Shown piece by piece: positions 20,702 through 30,434 of a DNA stretch of 64,000 nt. The DNA is from Shewanella nanhaiensis (GTDB lineage Bacteria; Pseudomonadota; Gammaproteobacteria; Enterobacterales; Shewanellaceae): assembly GCF_019457885.1 (NCBI RefSeq), contig NZ_JAHZST010000005.1, forward strand, positions 248,001 to 312,000, written 5' to 3'. Below the pieces are notes generated by a model, which was not told where the DNA came from, searched no databases, and saw only the letters and a program-made list of their open reading frames with translations. The position numbers and the translations under genes are program-made. How positions within the stretch are numbered: position 1 is the first letter of the stretch; every line of letters starts with the position of its first letter.

Positions 20702-20727
20702 ACAACCCACTTATAAAAGTGGGTTGT
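20702..20727. terminator. Strong hairpin downstream of the DUF2846 gene
   Basis: A perfect 11-bp stem (ACAACCCACTT/AAGTGGGTTGT) with an ATAA loop lies 12 bases beyond the stop of the minus-strand lipoprotein gene. No T-run follows on the minus strand, so termination may be partial or the hairpin may protect the 3' end. Confidence 0.5.
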
Positions 20728-20738
20728 AATAAAAAATG

Positions 20739-21746
20739 TTAAAGAATATGCTGATTATTAAGCTCTCTGGTGCTTATTTCACCAGCATCGATCTTCTTAA
20801 ACTGTTTATATAGATACTCACGTGCTAGATCTGCGCGTTGTTTAAATTCAGCTTGGTTTATGACATCGTTATCCAGTTTCATTAACCTTGCTTCAGCCTT
20901 CCACCTCTTGATGATTTTAACCTCTTTTACCGGATCGATAGGTAAAATTTGTACATGTGCCTGATTCCAGCCCATATCGACATCAAACTCTGCCAGGTAC
21001 TCTTTACCCGCTTCTACATTAGCTTCAAGTACAGAGTAACGTTCAGAGAGCGCAACAAAAGTATGCTTTCCTGGCTTTACTCGAACTTGAAAGTAGGTGC
21101 CGCTTCGAGTGCTGCCAACATAGCCCTCTTCAGACCAGATATCGAAGGGGACTTCACCAATTAAGGTTTCCATACGGTAGAAATTAATGACAGCGGTTTC
21201 ATCATCAGGGCTAATGGGCTCAATTGCAGGTTTCATGACAGGGAAGCCCAATAATGCAGGGTTTGCTAACAAGTTATCGTAGGCATCATTCTTTCTTACT
21301 TCTCCAATATCTTTGGCTTTTTTCGTTTGCATCACCATAGAAGCGCCTAGATCATATTCAAGCTCCTTCATCTCTCCAGTTGTGTAATCAACTGACATAA
21401 AAAGGGTTTGGGCAGGTTTGTTATCGACTTTAGCATAAGCAAAGCCAGCTAAGCCTTGAACAAGATGAATGGAGTTTATCCCTGACTTTAATTTTAATAG
21501 TGTATGGGTGCCGTTGCCGAGATCTGCGACAACTTTATCATTGGCTGCAAGCCAGGCGCCACGGGCTCCACCTTGAAATTTAGAGCCCCTGACAACATAG
21601 ACAAAGGTTTCATCTTGAGTTGGGGTCGCTTCTGGTTTGAACTGGCTAACAAGATCTGGGTCGACCTTGTAAGTTGTTGAACATGCAGTGCTGAGCAGTA
21701 CAGTGGCAAGCGCGACAAAACGAGCTGCATTGAGCTTTATTTTCAT
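20739..21746 (-). CDS. DUF2846-like lipoprotein
   Basis: A 335-residue lipoprotein from the ATG at 21746 (AAGGGA upstream). The lipobox is STAC. The N-terminal half (ETFVYVVRGSKFQGGARGAWLAANDKVVADLGNG in parts) and the later VINFYRMETLIGEVPFDIWSEEGYVGSTRSGTYFQVRVKPGKH (in parts) look like two related beta-rich DUF2846-like modules. The C-terminus is charged and helical. Function unknown, presumably periplasmic. Confidence 0.65.
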   Translation of the reverse strand: MKIKLNAARFVALATVLLSTACSTTYKVDPDLVSQFKPEATPTQDETFVYVVRGSKFQGGARGAWLAANDKVVADLGNGTHTLLKLKSGINSIHLVQGLAGFAYAKVDNKPAQTLFMSVDYTTGEMKELEYDLGASMVMQTKKAKDIGEVRKNDAYDNLLANPALLGFPVMKPAIEPISPDDETAVINFYRMETLIGEVPFDIWSEEGYVGSTRSGTYFQVRVKPGKHTFVALSERYSVLEANVEAGKEYLAEFDVDMGWNQAHVQILPIDPVKEVKIIKRWKAEARLMKLDNDVINQAEFKQRADLAREYLYKQFKKIDAGEISTRELNNQHIL

Positions 21747-22025
21747 GATTTTTATTCCCTTAAAAAGTTCAAACAAAAGTACGACACGGGCGCCAAACTG
21801 TCAACAAAGTTGTAACATAGGTTTTGGCTGTTTTGTAGGCTAATTATCTTAAGGTGGAGCTAGGGGCGGGATATATCGCTACTGGACTAAGGGTGAGCAA
21901 AATGTTGACTAACAGTTGCGAACTTGTCATTCTCAACTTCACTTAATTCATTCTTTACATATTTCTGCTTTATCAAAAGCTTTATCAGTTTCCCGCAGTT
22001 ATCTTAATTAGGTTTATTTAATTTT

Positions 22026-23252
22026 ATGATAATTAAGAACATAGAATCAGATGTTTCGGGTGAAAAGGAAGTTTGCCATGAGTGTGACCTTAATGTTGTT
22101 ATTCCTAGTTTAAGGGTAAATCAAAAAGCAGTTTGCCCCCGTTGTGGCTATCTGTTATCGGCTAAACGCGCAAACTCCCTAGAGCGCATTTTAGCGCTCT
22201 CGATCACCGCATTAATATTTTTAATAGCATCAACACTATTTGATTTTATCTCTTTTAAATCAAGTGGTTTGGAAAATAATATTAAGATGTTGGACAGTGT
22301 CGGTATTTTGATCGACAGCGGTTATACCGCACTTGCCATTATTGAGCTTGTTACCGTATTTTTTATTCCTGCTTTTGTATTACTTAGTTTGATCTATCTG
22401 CTCTCTTTTCTCATTAATGGACGCTATCCGTGGAAAGGGCATCGGCTTATGGGGATCATATTCAAACTGATCCCCTGGAATATGGTTGAGATATTTTTGG
22501 TGGGCACCTTGGTGAGCCTAATTAAGATAATCTCACTTGCGGATATTATTTTAGGCCCCTCATTTTTCGCTTTTATTCTGTTTTCGGTTTCCATGACTGC
22601 TGCTCTGCTGCATATCGATAGGCGCTATCTATTTCAGGTTTTAGGTTCGAGATATGCAGAGAATACTAAAGTATCAACATCAACATCAGTGAAGCAGGAG
22701 GAGCCTGCAATTAACGAGAGTCTTGTTCATCATGTGGACCCTAGCTTATCTATCCAGAAAACTTGGGCCTTAATTATCACCTCTATCTTGCTCTATATCC
22801 CAGCGAATACACTGCCAATTATGAATACTCGATTGTTGGGGCAAGACGATCCTAGCACCATCATTGGAGGGGTGATTTTATTGTGGCATCACGGCTCTTA
22901 TCCTATTGCTATGGTGATCTTTGTTGCCAGCATCATGGTGCCAATAGCCAAGATATTGGTGCTTATCTGGTTAAATTACAGTGTGCAAACCAACTCGATG
23001 AAACTCGAACATCAAAGGATCATACTTTATCGCATCGCTGAGTTTGTTGGCCGCTGGTCCATGATTGATATCTTTGTGGTGATTATCTTGGCAAGCCTAG
23101 TCCAGTTAGGAAACACCATGAGTATTGTTCCTGGGGCTGCGACTTTCGCTTTTTCTGGTGTTGTGGTTGTCACCATGTTGGCAGCAATGAGTTTTGAACC
23201 GAAATTAATTTATAACTATAAGAGTGCTTATGAAAACAGATCAACAAGTTGA
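22026..23252 (+). CDS. pqiA: Paraquat-inducible protein A (PqiA)
   Basis: A 408-residue inner-membrane protein with a cytoplasmic zinc-ribbon-like pair (CHEC ... CPRC, about residues 17-41). Two PqiA repeats of four membrane segments each follow, with WHHGSYPIAMVIFVASIMVPIAKI typical of the second repeat. It forms the membrane part of the PqiABC intermembrane lipid-transport system. Its end overlaps pqiB by 23 bases. Confidence 0.92.
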   Translation: MIIKNIESDVSGEKEVCHECDLNVVIPSLRVNQKAVCPRCGYLLSAKRANSLERILALSITALIFLIASTLFDFISFKSSGLENNIKMLDSVGILIDSGYTALAIIELVTVFFIPAFVLLSLIYLLSFLINGRYPWKGHRLMGIIFKLIPWNMVEIFLVGTLVSLIKIISLADIILGPSFFAFILFSVSMTAALLHIDRRYLFQVLGSRYAENTKVSTSTSVKQEEPAINESLVHHVDPSLSIQKTWALIITSILLYIPANTLPIMNTRLLGQDDPSTIIGGVILLWHHGSYPIAMVIFVASIMVPIAKILVLIWLNYSVQTNSMKLEHQRIILYRIAEFVGRWSMIDIFVVIILASLVQLGNTMSIVPGAATFAFSGVVVVTMLAAMSFEPKLIYNYKSAYENRSTS

Positions 23253-24882
23253 TGCAGACGTTAAGCAAGTAAGAGGCATTTCTGCTATCTGGTTTGTGCC
23301 CATCGTTGCCTTGCTAATTGGTGGTTGGATGGTCTATTACCATTGGAGCAATCAAGGTCCAGTGGTGACGCTCTTTTTTGAGTCTGCTGAGGGGATGGAG
23401 GCGGGTAAAACCAAGATTAAGTCTCGACATGTGAATATCGGTGAAGTGGAAAGCATTACCCTTAATGATGCTGGCGATGGGGTGACGGTGACGGCAAGGC
23501 TTGCTAAAAACAGCGAGAAGATGCTGGTAGAGGACAGCAACTTCTGGATTGTGACACCCAAAATATCCCTTTCAGGGGTTTCAGGTTTAGATACATTGAT
23601 CTCGGGTGTTTATATTGAGATTGCACCGGGAAAATCTGATGAGCCTATGGATGAGTTTACCGCACTAGATTCTGCCCCTATCACGCCAATAGGAACGCCA
23701 GGGTTACATATTACCCTTAATAGTGATGAGGAGTTTGCCTACTCAAAGGGAGATCCGATCATCTATAAAGGGCTAACGGTAGGTCAGATTGAGGATGTTT
23801 ACTTTAATATCGATGAGCGGGTTGTTTATTACAACGCCTTTATTAAATCTCCTTACCATGAGTTAGTGACAAGCAATACTCGCTTTTGGGATGTGAGTGG
23901 ACTGACAGTGGATCTCAACGCTGAGGGGATATCGGTTAAAACGGGTAATGTGGAAACCATGTTAACCAATGGCGTCACCTTCGATGTTCCAGATGGTATG
24001 CCGCTAGGTGACAAGATCACCGAGCGGGATTATTTCGATATTTTCAATGACTATCAAAGTGCCAGTAATGCACGGTATAAACATTCACTCCAGTATGTGG
24101 TGTTTGTCAGCGACAGTATCAGAGGGCTAAATGTGGGAGCCCCAGTCGAATATCGTGGTGTACTGATAGGCCAAGTTGCCTCGGTGAATTTAGCCACGGC
24201 AGATCCTAATGTGATGTATAACGAAGCGATCCGCATTCCTGTGCTAATAAGCTTACATCCAGGGCGAGTCGGGCTACCAGATAATGAGCAGGGCATTAAC
24301 TTGATGAATGAGCAGAATATGCACTGGGTGAAGAGCGGTCTGCGAGCCAGTTTAAAAACTGGAAACTTACTGACTGGTAGTTTGTTCGTTGAATTACAAC
24401 ACTATGATATGCCCGCCATTGACCATATTGAAACCTATGAAGGTTACGCTGTTATTCCTACGGTGAAAGATGAGTTCTCTCAAATTGCGGGTAAGTTAGG
24501 GCAGTTTGTCGATAAGTTGAACCAGCTGCCGCTGGACGAGATAGCTGGAAATGCGAACGGTACTTTGGTTAATGCCTCTGTGTTACTCAAAGATCTGCAA
24601 GGCACCAATCAGAGCCTAGATAAGCTGCTTATCAGTGCAGATCAGCAGGAGCTCATTAGAGAGTTAAGGCTCACGTTGGAAAATATCTCCTTATTGACTC
24701 AAGATTTTTCAGAAGGTTCAGAAGGTTACGAGGAGTTGGAGGAAGCGATGAAGAGTATCTCCGATGTAATGTATGAGCTTAAACCTCTGCTTGAGCAGTT
24801 AAAACACCAGCCAAATGGGCTTATCTTTGATTCTGGTACAAAGAATTATGAACCGAAAAAACATTCAGGGGCTAATCAATGA
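23230..24882 (+). CDS. pqiB: PqiB, MCE-domain intermembrane transport protein
   Basis: A 550-residue protein from the ATG at 23230 (AAGAG upstream; a GTG lies six bases earlier). One N-terminal membrane helix (AIWFVPIVALLIGGWMVYY) is followed by three MCE domains (GPVVTLFFESAEGMEAGKTKIKSRHVNIGEV; GLHITLNSDEEFAYSKGDPIIYKGLTVGQI; YVVFVSDSIRGLNVGAPVEYRGVLIGQV, each seen in parts) and a C-terminal helical needle. It bridges the periplasm to carry lipids, with PqiA at the inner and PqiC at the outer membrane. Confidence 0.95.
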   Translation: MKTDQQVDADVKQVRGISAIWFVPIVALLIGGWMVYYHWSNQGPVVTLFFESAEGMEAGKTKIKSRHVNIGEVESITLNDAGDGVTVTARLAKNSEKMLVEDSNFWIVTPKISLSGVSGLDTLISGVYIEIAPGKSDEPMDEFTALDSAPITPIGTPGLHITLNSDEEFAYSKGDPIIYKGLTVGQIEDVYFNIDERVVYYNAFIKSPYHELVTSNTRFWDVSGLTVDLNAEGISVKTGNVETMLTNGVTFDVPDGMPLGDKITERDYFDIFNDYQSASNARYKHSLQYVVFVSDSIRGLNVGAPVEYRGVLIGQVASVNLATADPNVMYNEAIRIPVLISLHPGRVGLPDNEQGINLMNEQNMHWVKSGLRASLKTGNLLTGSLFVELQHYDMPAIDHIETYEGYAVIPTVKDEFSQIAGKLGQFVDKLNQLPLDEIAGNANGTLVNASVLLKDLQGTNQSLDKLLISADQQELIRELRLTLENISLLTQDFSEGSEGYEELEEAMKSISDVMYELKPLLEQLKHQPNGLIFDSGTKNYEPKKHSGANQ

Positions 24883-25454
24883 TAATTAAAAACATTATCC
24901 CAATCACGCTTCTCGCCTTGAGTCCCTTTTTAGGGGGATGCAGTGCAAGTTCTGAGTCAGATATGACCAGTTATTATATGTTGAATAATCCAGCCTCCTC
25001 TGGTGTAGCCCAAGTGGATCACAGTAAGGATAAAGTTAAACAGAGGGTGTTACTGTCATTGGAAGTAGCTGATTATCTGAGTTCTCCCTATCTGGTGATG
25101 CAGATGGATGCGCATAAAATTCACTATGCTACGTTTCATATGTGGGCTGAGCCATTAACGGATAGTATTTTTAATTTGCTGTTGCATGATCTTAATGCCA
25201 TGAGTGAAACAGAGGTATTTGTGCCTGCATTAAGAGGAGATCAAGAGTCACAGCAAGCTCATATGAGTGTGTCGATAGATTATTTTCATGTGACCAGCCA
25301 ATCTAAAGTGATTCTGTCTGGTAGCTATGAGCATCAGGGTAGCTACAGGGACTTCTCTTTTGAAATGACCATGCAAGAGGATGGTTATTCACACTCCGTG
25401 GCCTTGATGAGAGCGCTGATACAAAAACTGGCCAAGCAGATAAGTTCAACTTGA
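24879..25454 (+). CDS. pqiC: PqiC outer-membrane lipoprotein
   Basis: A 191-residue lipoprotein with lipobox LGGC near residue 21 and an ABC-type-transport auxiliary (DUF330) body (YYMLNNP; VADYLSSPYLVMQMDAHKIHYATFHMWAEPL in parts). Its start overlaps the pqiB stop by four bases (ATGA). In PqiABC it is the outer-membrane receptor for the PqiB tunnel. Confidence 0.9.
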   Translation: MIIKNIIPITLLALSPFLGGCSASSESDMTSYYMLNNPASSGVAQVDHSKDKVKQRVLLSLEVADYLSSPYLVMQMDAHKIHYATFHMWAEPLTDSIFNLLLHDLNAMSETEVFVPALRGDQESQQAHMSVSIDYFHVTSQSKVILSGSYEHQGSYRDFSFEMTMQEDGYSHSVALMRALIQKLAKQISST

Positions 25455-25500
25455 TTGGACAATATGAGCTGCGGCGTGACACCAAAGGTTTACCGCCTGG

Positions 25501-26781
25501 CTAATTCACTTTTATCTGCTCAAAATCAGGTCGAGGTAAGCGCTCTAAAATACTGTAGAGGTAGATGACGAACACAGAGAGAGCCGCACCAGTCATAAAT
25601 AACCAATAGCCCCCGAAGTGGTCGAGTATGATACCGCCGCCAAGGGGGGCAAAAGCAAAGCCAAATTCATAAAAAGAAGCGGCCCCGAAATAAGCGCCTC
25701 GAAGATGGTCTGGCGCTAAACGGTCGATATGTACATTCATGGTTGGAAACAGAATTGTCTCGGCTAAGCTCATCACGATCACAGCACCAATCCAGCCCCA
25801 AAAGAGATCGATAGGGTTAATCGCTAACCAGACTTGCGAGACAATCAGCAATAGTAAGCCAAACTGGATCCGTTTGATTAAGCTATGGCGAGCCATCATT
25901 TTTAATAGTAAAAACTGGGTGGAGATGATCACTAAGGCATTGGTGAATATCATCGCAGAGATGAGTTCAAGTAGGTTTGGTGCCTCAGAGCGGGTTAAGT
26001 ATTGGATTAATGAACTGTCCATCTGAGCATAGATAAACATGCAGAGTACATTAGCCAAGATCAGGCATTGCAGTAGTTTATCTTCCAGTAAGATGGTCAT
26101 CATGATCTTGCGGGTAACCACAGGTGCTTTGGTTTTTTTGATATTAGTTCGTTGCGTCTTTTGGCTATCGCTACTTTCTGTTTTGCTCTTATCTCTGGTT
26201 TGATCCTTAAATCCCCAATAGAGCAGCACGAGCAGTAAGGCAAAGGCTACTGCGGTAATGTAAAAGCTCGATTGCTCGCCTGTAAGGCCTAGCCAGACTC
26301 CCAGTAGAGGGCCAACAGCGCAGCCTACATTTACGATGAAGTAGAGCGACTGCATCGCCAATTCGCGGGTTTTGGGATCTGTGATGATGTCACCAATTGC
26401 TGCTGAGGTGAGTGGGCGCCACAAAGAGGTGGCAATTGAGCACAGTGTCATCACCACCACATAGCCGCTGACTGTATCAACCTCCGCCAGCAACGAAAAT
26501 GAGATGATGTAGAGAACACCAGTTAAGTACATCAGCTGGTGGCGACCAATTCGGTCAGATAAAGAGCTACCGATAAAGCTGGTAAAAACCGATATAATGG
26601 CAGCGCTGGATAAAATAAGTCCAACCTGTGTGGCTGATAAGGCAAACCTCTCATATAAGATCACCGCTAAAAATGGCCAGACCATATAATAGCTACCGCG
26701 GGTGATAAAGGAGCCAAACAGAAAGATCCACATTAAGCGTGGGAACTGCTTAAACCTGCTAAGAGAAACGTCACTGTTCAC
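25501..26781 (-). CDS. MFS transporter
   Basis: A 426-residue major facilitator with twelve predicted membrane segments. It has the MFS motif between TM2 and TM3 (GSSLSDRIGRHQLMYLTG) and a central charged loop (about 200-230). The general pattern resembles MdtH/YttB-type drug or sugar efflux carriers, but the substrate is not readable. The start is a GTG at 26781 with AAGG upstream. Convergent with pqiC, with only 46 bases between them. Confidence 0.85.
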   Translation of the reverse strand: MNSDVSLSRFKQFPRLMWIFLFGSFITRGSYYMVWPFLAVILYERFALSATQVGLILSSAAIISVFTSFIGSSLSDRIGRHQLMYLTGVLYIISFSLLAEVDTVSGYVVVMTLCSIATSLWRPLTSAAIGDIITDPKTRELAMQSLYFIVNVGCAVGPLLGVWLGLTGEQSSFYITAVAFALLLVLLYWGFKDQTRDKSKTESSDSQKTQRTNIKKTKAPVVTRKIMMTILLEDKLLQCLILANVLCMFIYAQMDSSLIQYLTRSEAPNLLELISAMIFTNALVIISTQFLLLKMMARHSLIKRIQFGLLLLIVSQVWLAINPIDLFWGWIGAVIVMSLAETILFPTMNVHIDRLAPDHLRGAYFGAASFYEFGFAFAPLGGGIILDHFGGYWLFMTGAALSVFVIYLYSILERLPRPDFEQIKVN

Positions 26782-27106
26782 AAAGGAGCCTTAAAAATAT
26801 CGGGAAATGAGTAAAAGGCGGGAGTTATTCATCATACTGAAATTAGAAAGTGAAGTTAACTAGTTATTTCTAATCGATTTATTCGCAGTAATACCACAGC
26901 CATCAATCAAGCTACTCTATCGCACTGCGGCGCTTTAAACAATTACATAAATGTAACAAGTGTTCTTGCTAGCACTAAAAAGGTTATAATAGCTAGGGTT
27001 TGTTTTATGTGTAACGGGTTGCACTCCATTGCAATGACAGAGTAGATTTATACCGGTTGGTATTTATATCCATACTCTTAATCCTTTATTTTAAAAATAT
27101 GAATAT
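26782..27106. other. AT-rich intergenic region without a recognised gene
   Basis: It holds the presumed promoter of the MFS gene and the 3' side of the lipase gene. I see only a short ATACC/GGTAT hairpin near 27052-27065, and no open frame worth calling. Confidence 0.4.
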
Positions 27107-28123
27107 TTAAGGTGTAATATCATTAATTAAACTTGGTAGTGAGTTTATAGCGTAAAAAGTAAGGAAGAAACTGATATCAATATCATCTGGTGTTAAATCA
27201 ATATATAAGTTGAATGGATTAATATCATTATTTTCTCCATTAAGGTTAAATGGGTTATATCTATTTAATGGGTTAGATAGAAAACTAAGTTCCTCTTTTA
27301 ATGGAGGGGTAAGGTGTCTAGCTAGAGAGTTATTAAAAATGATGGGATTAAACCTATTGTCCGAAAGGTAGAATATATCCCCATATTGCAGTGTGCCAGA
27401 CTCTAAGTTACCCACAACATCAGCATCTTGTTGATGATCTGTATCGGAAACAAACTCTCCCTCTAAATTAAAGTTGATAATTAATTTAGCATTTAATTTA
27501 ACCTGACTTTCACCTTTTTCGCTGATTAGGCTTTGATATATATTATTGTTGATCCCTGTGGCATCAAATACAATTGAGCTTAGCCCTGATTGTAAAGCTG
27601 CTGCAGTGGCGAGGCCGCCGCCTAAGCTATGGCCTGTCAGTTTAATCTCATTACTTGGGTAGCGACTTTTGACACTTTTGGCAAGCGCCATTGCTTGAGC
27701 GTATTGAGCGGGAAACTCTCCGGCCGTCAGGCCACCATCGGTAACCCAATCAGAGGTGCCAAGTTCACTGCCTCGGTAGGCGATAATAATTTGTGCTCCT
27801 GATTTGAACACCACAGCATTAAAGCCAGAGTCTTTAGCATGAGTCTCTACTCTTGACCATCCATTAGGGCTTTGGTGACTGGTATAGGCCGCTTCAGCAA
27901 ATTCAAGCATTGCCAGTGCATCGCGTGCTTTATTGACAGATGGTGGATTATTACTAGGGTAGATGGTGCCAGTGTCACTGTCGGTAAAATTATAATTTGG
28001 ATTGCCAATACTATTGAAAAAACCTATAAAGTTTTCTGTATCGTTAGCCTGAACTTGCGGACTAATATATAAAATTGAAGCAATAGCATGAATAAAACTA
28101 AATCTTATTAACTTACTCAACAT
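27107..28123 (-). CDS. Secreted class 3 lipase-like protein
   Basis: A 338-residue alpha/beta hydrolase of the lipase class 3 / Mbeg1-like group. It has a signal peptide (cleavage after QVQA, residue 26), an oxyanion-side strand IIIAYRGSE, nucleophile S166 in GHSLGGGLA, and candidate acid D227/D229 and His H270. The C-terminal 70 residues are rich in Asn and Asp. A good ribosome binding site (GGAG) precedes the ATG. The gene and its flanks are visibly richer in A/T than neighbouring genes, suggesting acquisition by transfer. Phospholipase A1 activity is possible but not shown. Confidence 0.82.
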   Translation of the reverse strand: MLSKLIRFSFIHAIASILYISPQVQANDTENFIGFFNSIGNPNYNFTDSDTGTIYPSNNPPSVNKARDALAMLEFAEAAYTSHQSPNGWSRVETHAKDSGFNAVVFKSGAQIIIAYRGSELGTSDWVTDGGLTAGEFPAQYAQAMALAKSVKSRYPSNEIKLTGHSLGGGLATAAALQSGLSSIVFDATGINNNIYQSLISEKGESQVKLNAKLIINFNLEGEFVSDTDHQQDADVVGNLESGTLQYGDIFYLSDNRFNPIIFNNSLARHLTPPLKEELSFLSNPLNRYNPFNLNGENNDINPFNLYIDLTPDDIDISFFLTFYAINSLPSLINDITP

Positions 28124-28520
28124 CTTTTATTCTCCATTTTTGTTAAATATTAAAATAATATGAATGCTGAATATTCAGTGTTTATTATATCTACAGACTT
28201 ATAGGGTAATATTCAAACTAAAGTCGCTATACTTTGGTCTAAGTAAAATGTGACATCTATTTAAGATCTTTGAAATATATAGGAAATGTTAAGTGAAATA
28301 ATTTTAAAATAAAGTGGATTCACCCTACCTTGGAATGTTTTTTAGCATAATAAAGTGTGGGTGTATGCTGATTGTTATTTCAGCTTTCATATAAGCTTTA
28401 TTTTATATGCATCTTGTTTCCAGTGCTTTTACTCTTAGAGACGGTGGGTGTATTTTTTGAGTATTTCAAACCCTCCAAGTTCGTAATAACTCCTATAGTA
28501 TGGATTTTTAGGAGTTTTCT
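28124..28520. other. AT-rich divergent intergenic region
   Basis: It separates the lipase gene (minus) from the cytochrome pair (plus). No open frame is convincing. TATAGT at 28494-28499, about 21 bases before the mini-cytochrome ATG, could be a -10 box, but I see no good -35. No clear terminator or RNA is visible. Confidence 0.35.
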
Positions 28521-28700
28521 ATGAAAAAGTTAACAATGACCATTCAACAGGGATTATCTGTATTCATTTTGCTACCAGTTTCAATGCAAACAATAGCGGA
28601 AAAGAGAGTATCTAACTCGGGTCGCTCTGAACTGTGCATTGCTTGCCATGCTCCTTTGAATGGCACTGACAGGGAGGTACTTAACGGCCGTGCTGAATAA
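28521..28700 (+). CDS. 59-residue exported mini-cytochrome c
   Basis: A short gene easily missed by length cut-offs. It has an AGGAG box six bases before the ATG, a signal peptide (MKKLTMTIQQGLSVFILLPV...), then a single haem-c motif CIACH at residues 39-43, and stops after NGRAE. The mature part would be only about 30 residues, much less than a normal cytochrome c fold. One base after its stop is the likely ATG of a cytochrome b561. It may be a haem-bearing electron-transfer subunit of that protein, or a truncated remnant of a longer cytochrome c. Confidence 0.72.
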   Translation: MKKLTMTIQQGLSVFILLPVSMQTIAEKRVSNSGRSELCIACHAPLNGTDREVLNGRAE

Positions 28701-28701
28701 T

Positions 28702-29256
28702 ATGTCTGTGGCTAAGTGTTTGTTATGCAATAATCTGGGCCGAATACTGCACTGGTGCCTAGTCTTTAGTGTGTTTATGACTTACACCACAGCCTATTAT
28801 CGCTATTGGTATACATCTCAGAGTGAAGTGGCAAACTGGTACCTTCTGCTTATCCATATCAACTTTGGCATTCTGGTGCTAGTTCTGACTGTCATTATGT
28901 TGGCTTACCGGATATTAAGACGGTCAGCGCATTTTACTAAGCCTAGTGTTCTAGCTGCTAGACTTGTTCATTATTGCTTGTATTTCATCTTACTCATGAT
29001 GCCTATTACGGCTTATATTGGCACGGCTGTTGATATACCTCTGTTGGGCGCTGTCTATTTATCAGGATTTTTTAGATTTGAAGTGGTTGAGCACTGGGTT
29101 AGAGAGGAAGTAGGGATGCAGATGATCGCCTTTATTGAGCCATTTGCTATCTTTCATAAAGATGTCGGCGCCGATATCATTTTACCGTTTTTACTCTTGG
29201 GCCACATAGGTGCTGCAGTTGTTCATCTATGTTGGCAAGATGGAAAAGATCTGTAG
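28702..29256 (+). CDS. Cytochrome b561 family membrane protein
   Basis: A 184-residue protein from the ATG at 28702. The frame is open from 28660, inside the mini-cytochrome gene, but the coupled start just after the TAA fits better. It has four membrane segments with paired histidines for b-haems (RILHWCLVF, LIHINFGIL, LVHYCLYFIL, GHIGAAVVHL), as in bacterial b561 quinol-linked or superoxide-oxidase-type proteins. With the preceding c-haem peptide it could form a small quinol-to-cytochrome electron path. The electron acceptor is unknown. Confidence 0.82.
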   Translation: MSVAKCLLCNNLGRILHWCLVFSVFMTYTTAYYRYWYTSQSEVANWYLLLIHINFGILVLVLTVIMLAYRILRRSAHFTKPSVLAARLVHYCLYFILLMMPITAYIGTAVDIPLLGAVYLSGFFRFEVVEHWVREEVGMQMIAFIEPFAIFHKDVGADIILPFLLLGHIGAAVVHLCWQDGKDL

Positions 29257-29271
29257 CAGCAGAAACAGGTA

Positions 29272-29304
29272 ATAAAAAAGCCGTAACTTTAAGATGTTAC
29301 GGCT
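29272..29304 (-). terminator. Rho-independent terminator of purC
   Basis: A 9-bp stem (AGCCGTAAC/GTTACGGCT) with an 8-base loop is followed on the minus strand by TTTTTATT. It lies 24 bases past the purC stop. Confidence 0.88.
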
Positions 29305-29327
29305 CTCAATTATCTAGCTAGATTGAA

Positions 29328-30434
29328 TTAATCAGTTATTAGCTGATATTCATTGCGTAAAATATCGATGATCTCTTGCTTAGGGTCCTCACTGATAGTC
29401 AGCTTTTTCCCTATGACCTTCTCTGCAATGCCGACATAGGTGTTTGAGATATCCATCATTACGGATTGAGGTAACTTGTTATCGGCAGCGAGTGCGAAAC
29501 GTTCAGGCATGCGCTCCTTGTTTAGTAAGATATCTGGATCTGGGAAGTGATTAAGTAACCACTGTCTGAATCCCTCTTTTGATTTTTCGATTATCTTGCC
29601 ATCACGGTGTGCCGGGCCATCCCAGATCCGTGAGCTGTCAGGTGTGCCCACTTCATCCATATAGATAAGCTTCTCCTGCCCGTCAGCATTTTTAACGTAA
29701 CCAAACTCAAATTTGGTGTCGATAAAGATCTGATCTTGTGCGTCAAGAGCCTCACTGATCACTGCAAAGCCTTCCTTGAGGAGTTTTTCGTAGAGGTCAA
29801 CATCAGAGAGTTTGCGGAAGTTAAACCCTTCAAGGTGACGCTCTAGATCGGCACGAGAGACGTTTACATCATCGGCTTCAGGTACGCCTTCAAGGCCTGT
29901 TAACACACCTTTAGTCGATGGTGTGATCAAAATTTCGGGAAGTTTCTGATCTTTCTCTAAGCCTTCCGGTAGCCTAATGCCACAAAACTCACGCTCACCT
30001 GAGCTGTATGCACGCCACATAGAGCCTGTGATGTATTGTCTTGCAATCGCTTCAACCATCACAGGTTGCGCTTTTTGAACTATCCAAACAAAAGGGTGGG
30101 GGACATCTAGAATATGGCTATCGGCTAACCCTTTCTCTTTAAAGAGTTTAAACCAGTGGTTTGAGATAGCGTTTAGTGCTGCTCCTTTTCCTGGGACACC
30201 ATTGAGACCGCCTTCGCCTTGCCAGATACAGTCAAACGCAGAGATACGGTCGCTGATCACCATAATTGCAAGGGGAGTATCAGCAGGAACATCGTAACCT
30301 TTTTCTTGAATTAAGCGGGCATTATCTTGCTCTGTAAGCCAGTAAACACTGCGAACTTTACCGGAATGAACGGCCTTATCTGTACGAATAGGAAGATCAT
30401 CATTAACTGCGAGAACTTTATTAGAGAGATTCAT
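29328..30434 (-). CDS. purC: SAICAR synthase (long form)
   Basis: A 368-residue phosphoribosylaminoimidazole-succinocarboxamide synthase joining CAIR and aspartate in purine synthesis. The motifs [47 protein letters not shown] and [16 protein letters not shown] are diagnostic. It is the longer Vibrio/Shewanella-type enzyme, distinct from the roughly 237-residue E. coli PurC. Monocistronic with its own terminator. Confidence 0.95.
   Translation of the reverse strand: MNLSNKVLAVNDDLPIRTDKAVHSGKVRSVYWLTEQDNARLIQEKGYDVPADTPLAIMVISDRISAFDCIWQGEGGLNGVPGKGAALNAISNHWFKLFKEKGLADSHILDVPHPFVWIVQKAQPVMVEAIARQYITGSMWRAYSSGEREFCGIRLPEGLEKDQKLPEILITPSTKGVLTGLEGVPEADDVNVSRADLERHLEGFNFRKLSDVDLYEKLLKEGFAVISEALDAQDQIFIDTKFEFGYVKNADGQEKLIYMDEVGTPDSSRIWDGPAHRDGKIIEKSKEGFRQWLLNHFPDPDILLNKERMPERFALAADNKLPQSVMMDISNTYVGIAEKVIGKKLTISEDPKQEIIDILRNEYQLITD

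Noticed and set aside
21911..21923. 13-base AACAGTTGCGAAC also present at 30526-30538
   Set aside because: Two copies of a 13-mer in 64 kb are expected by chance; no shared context.
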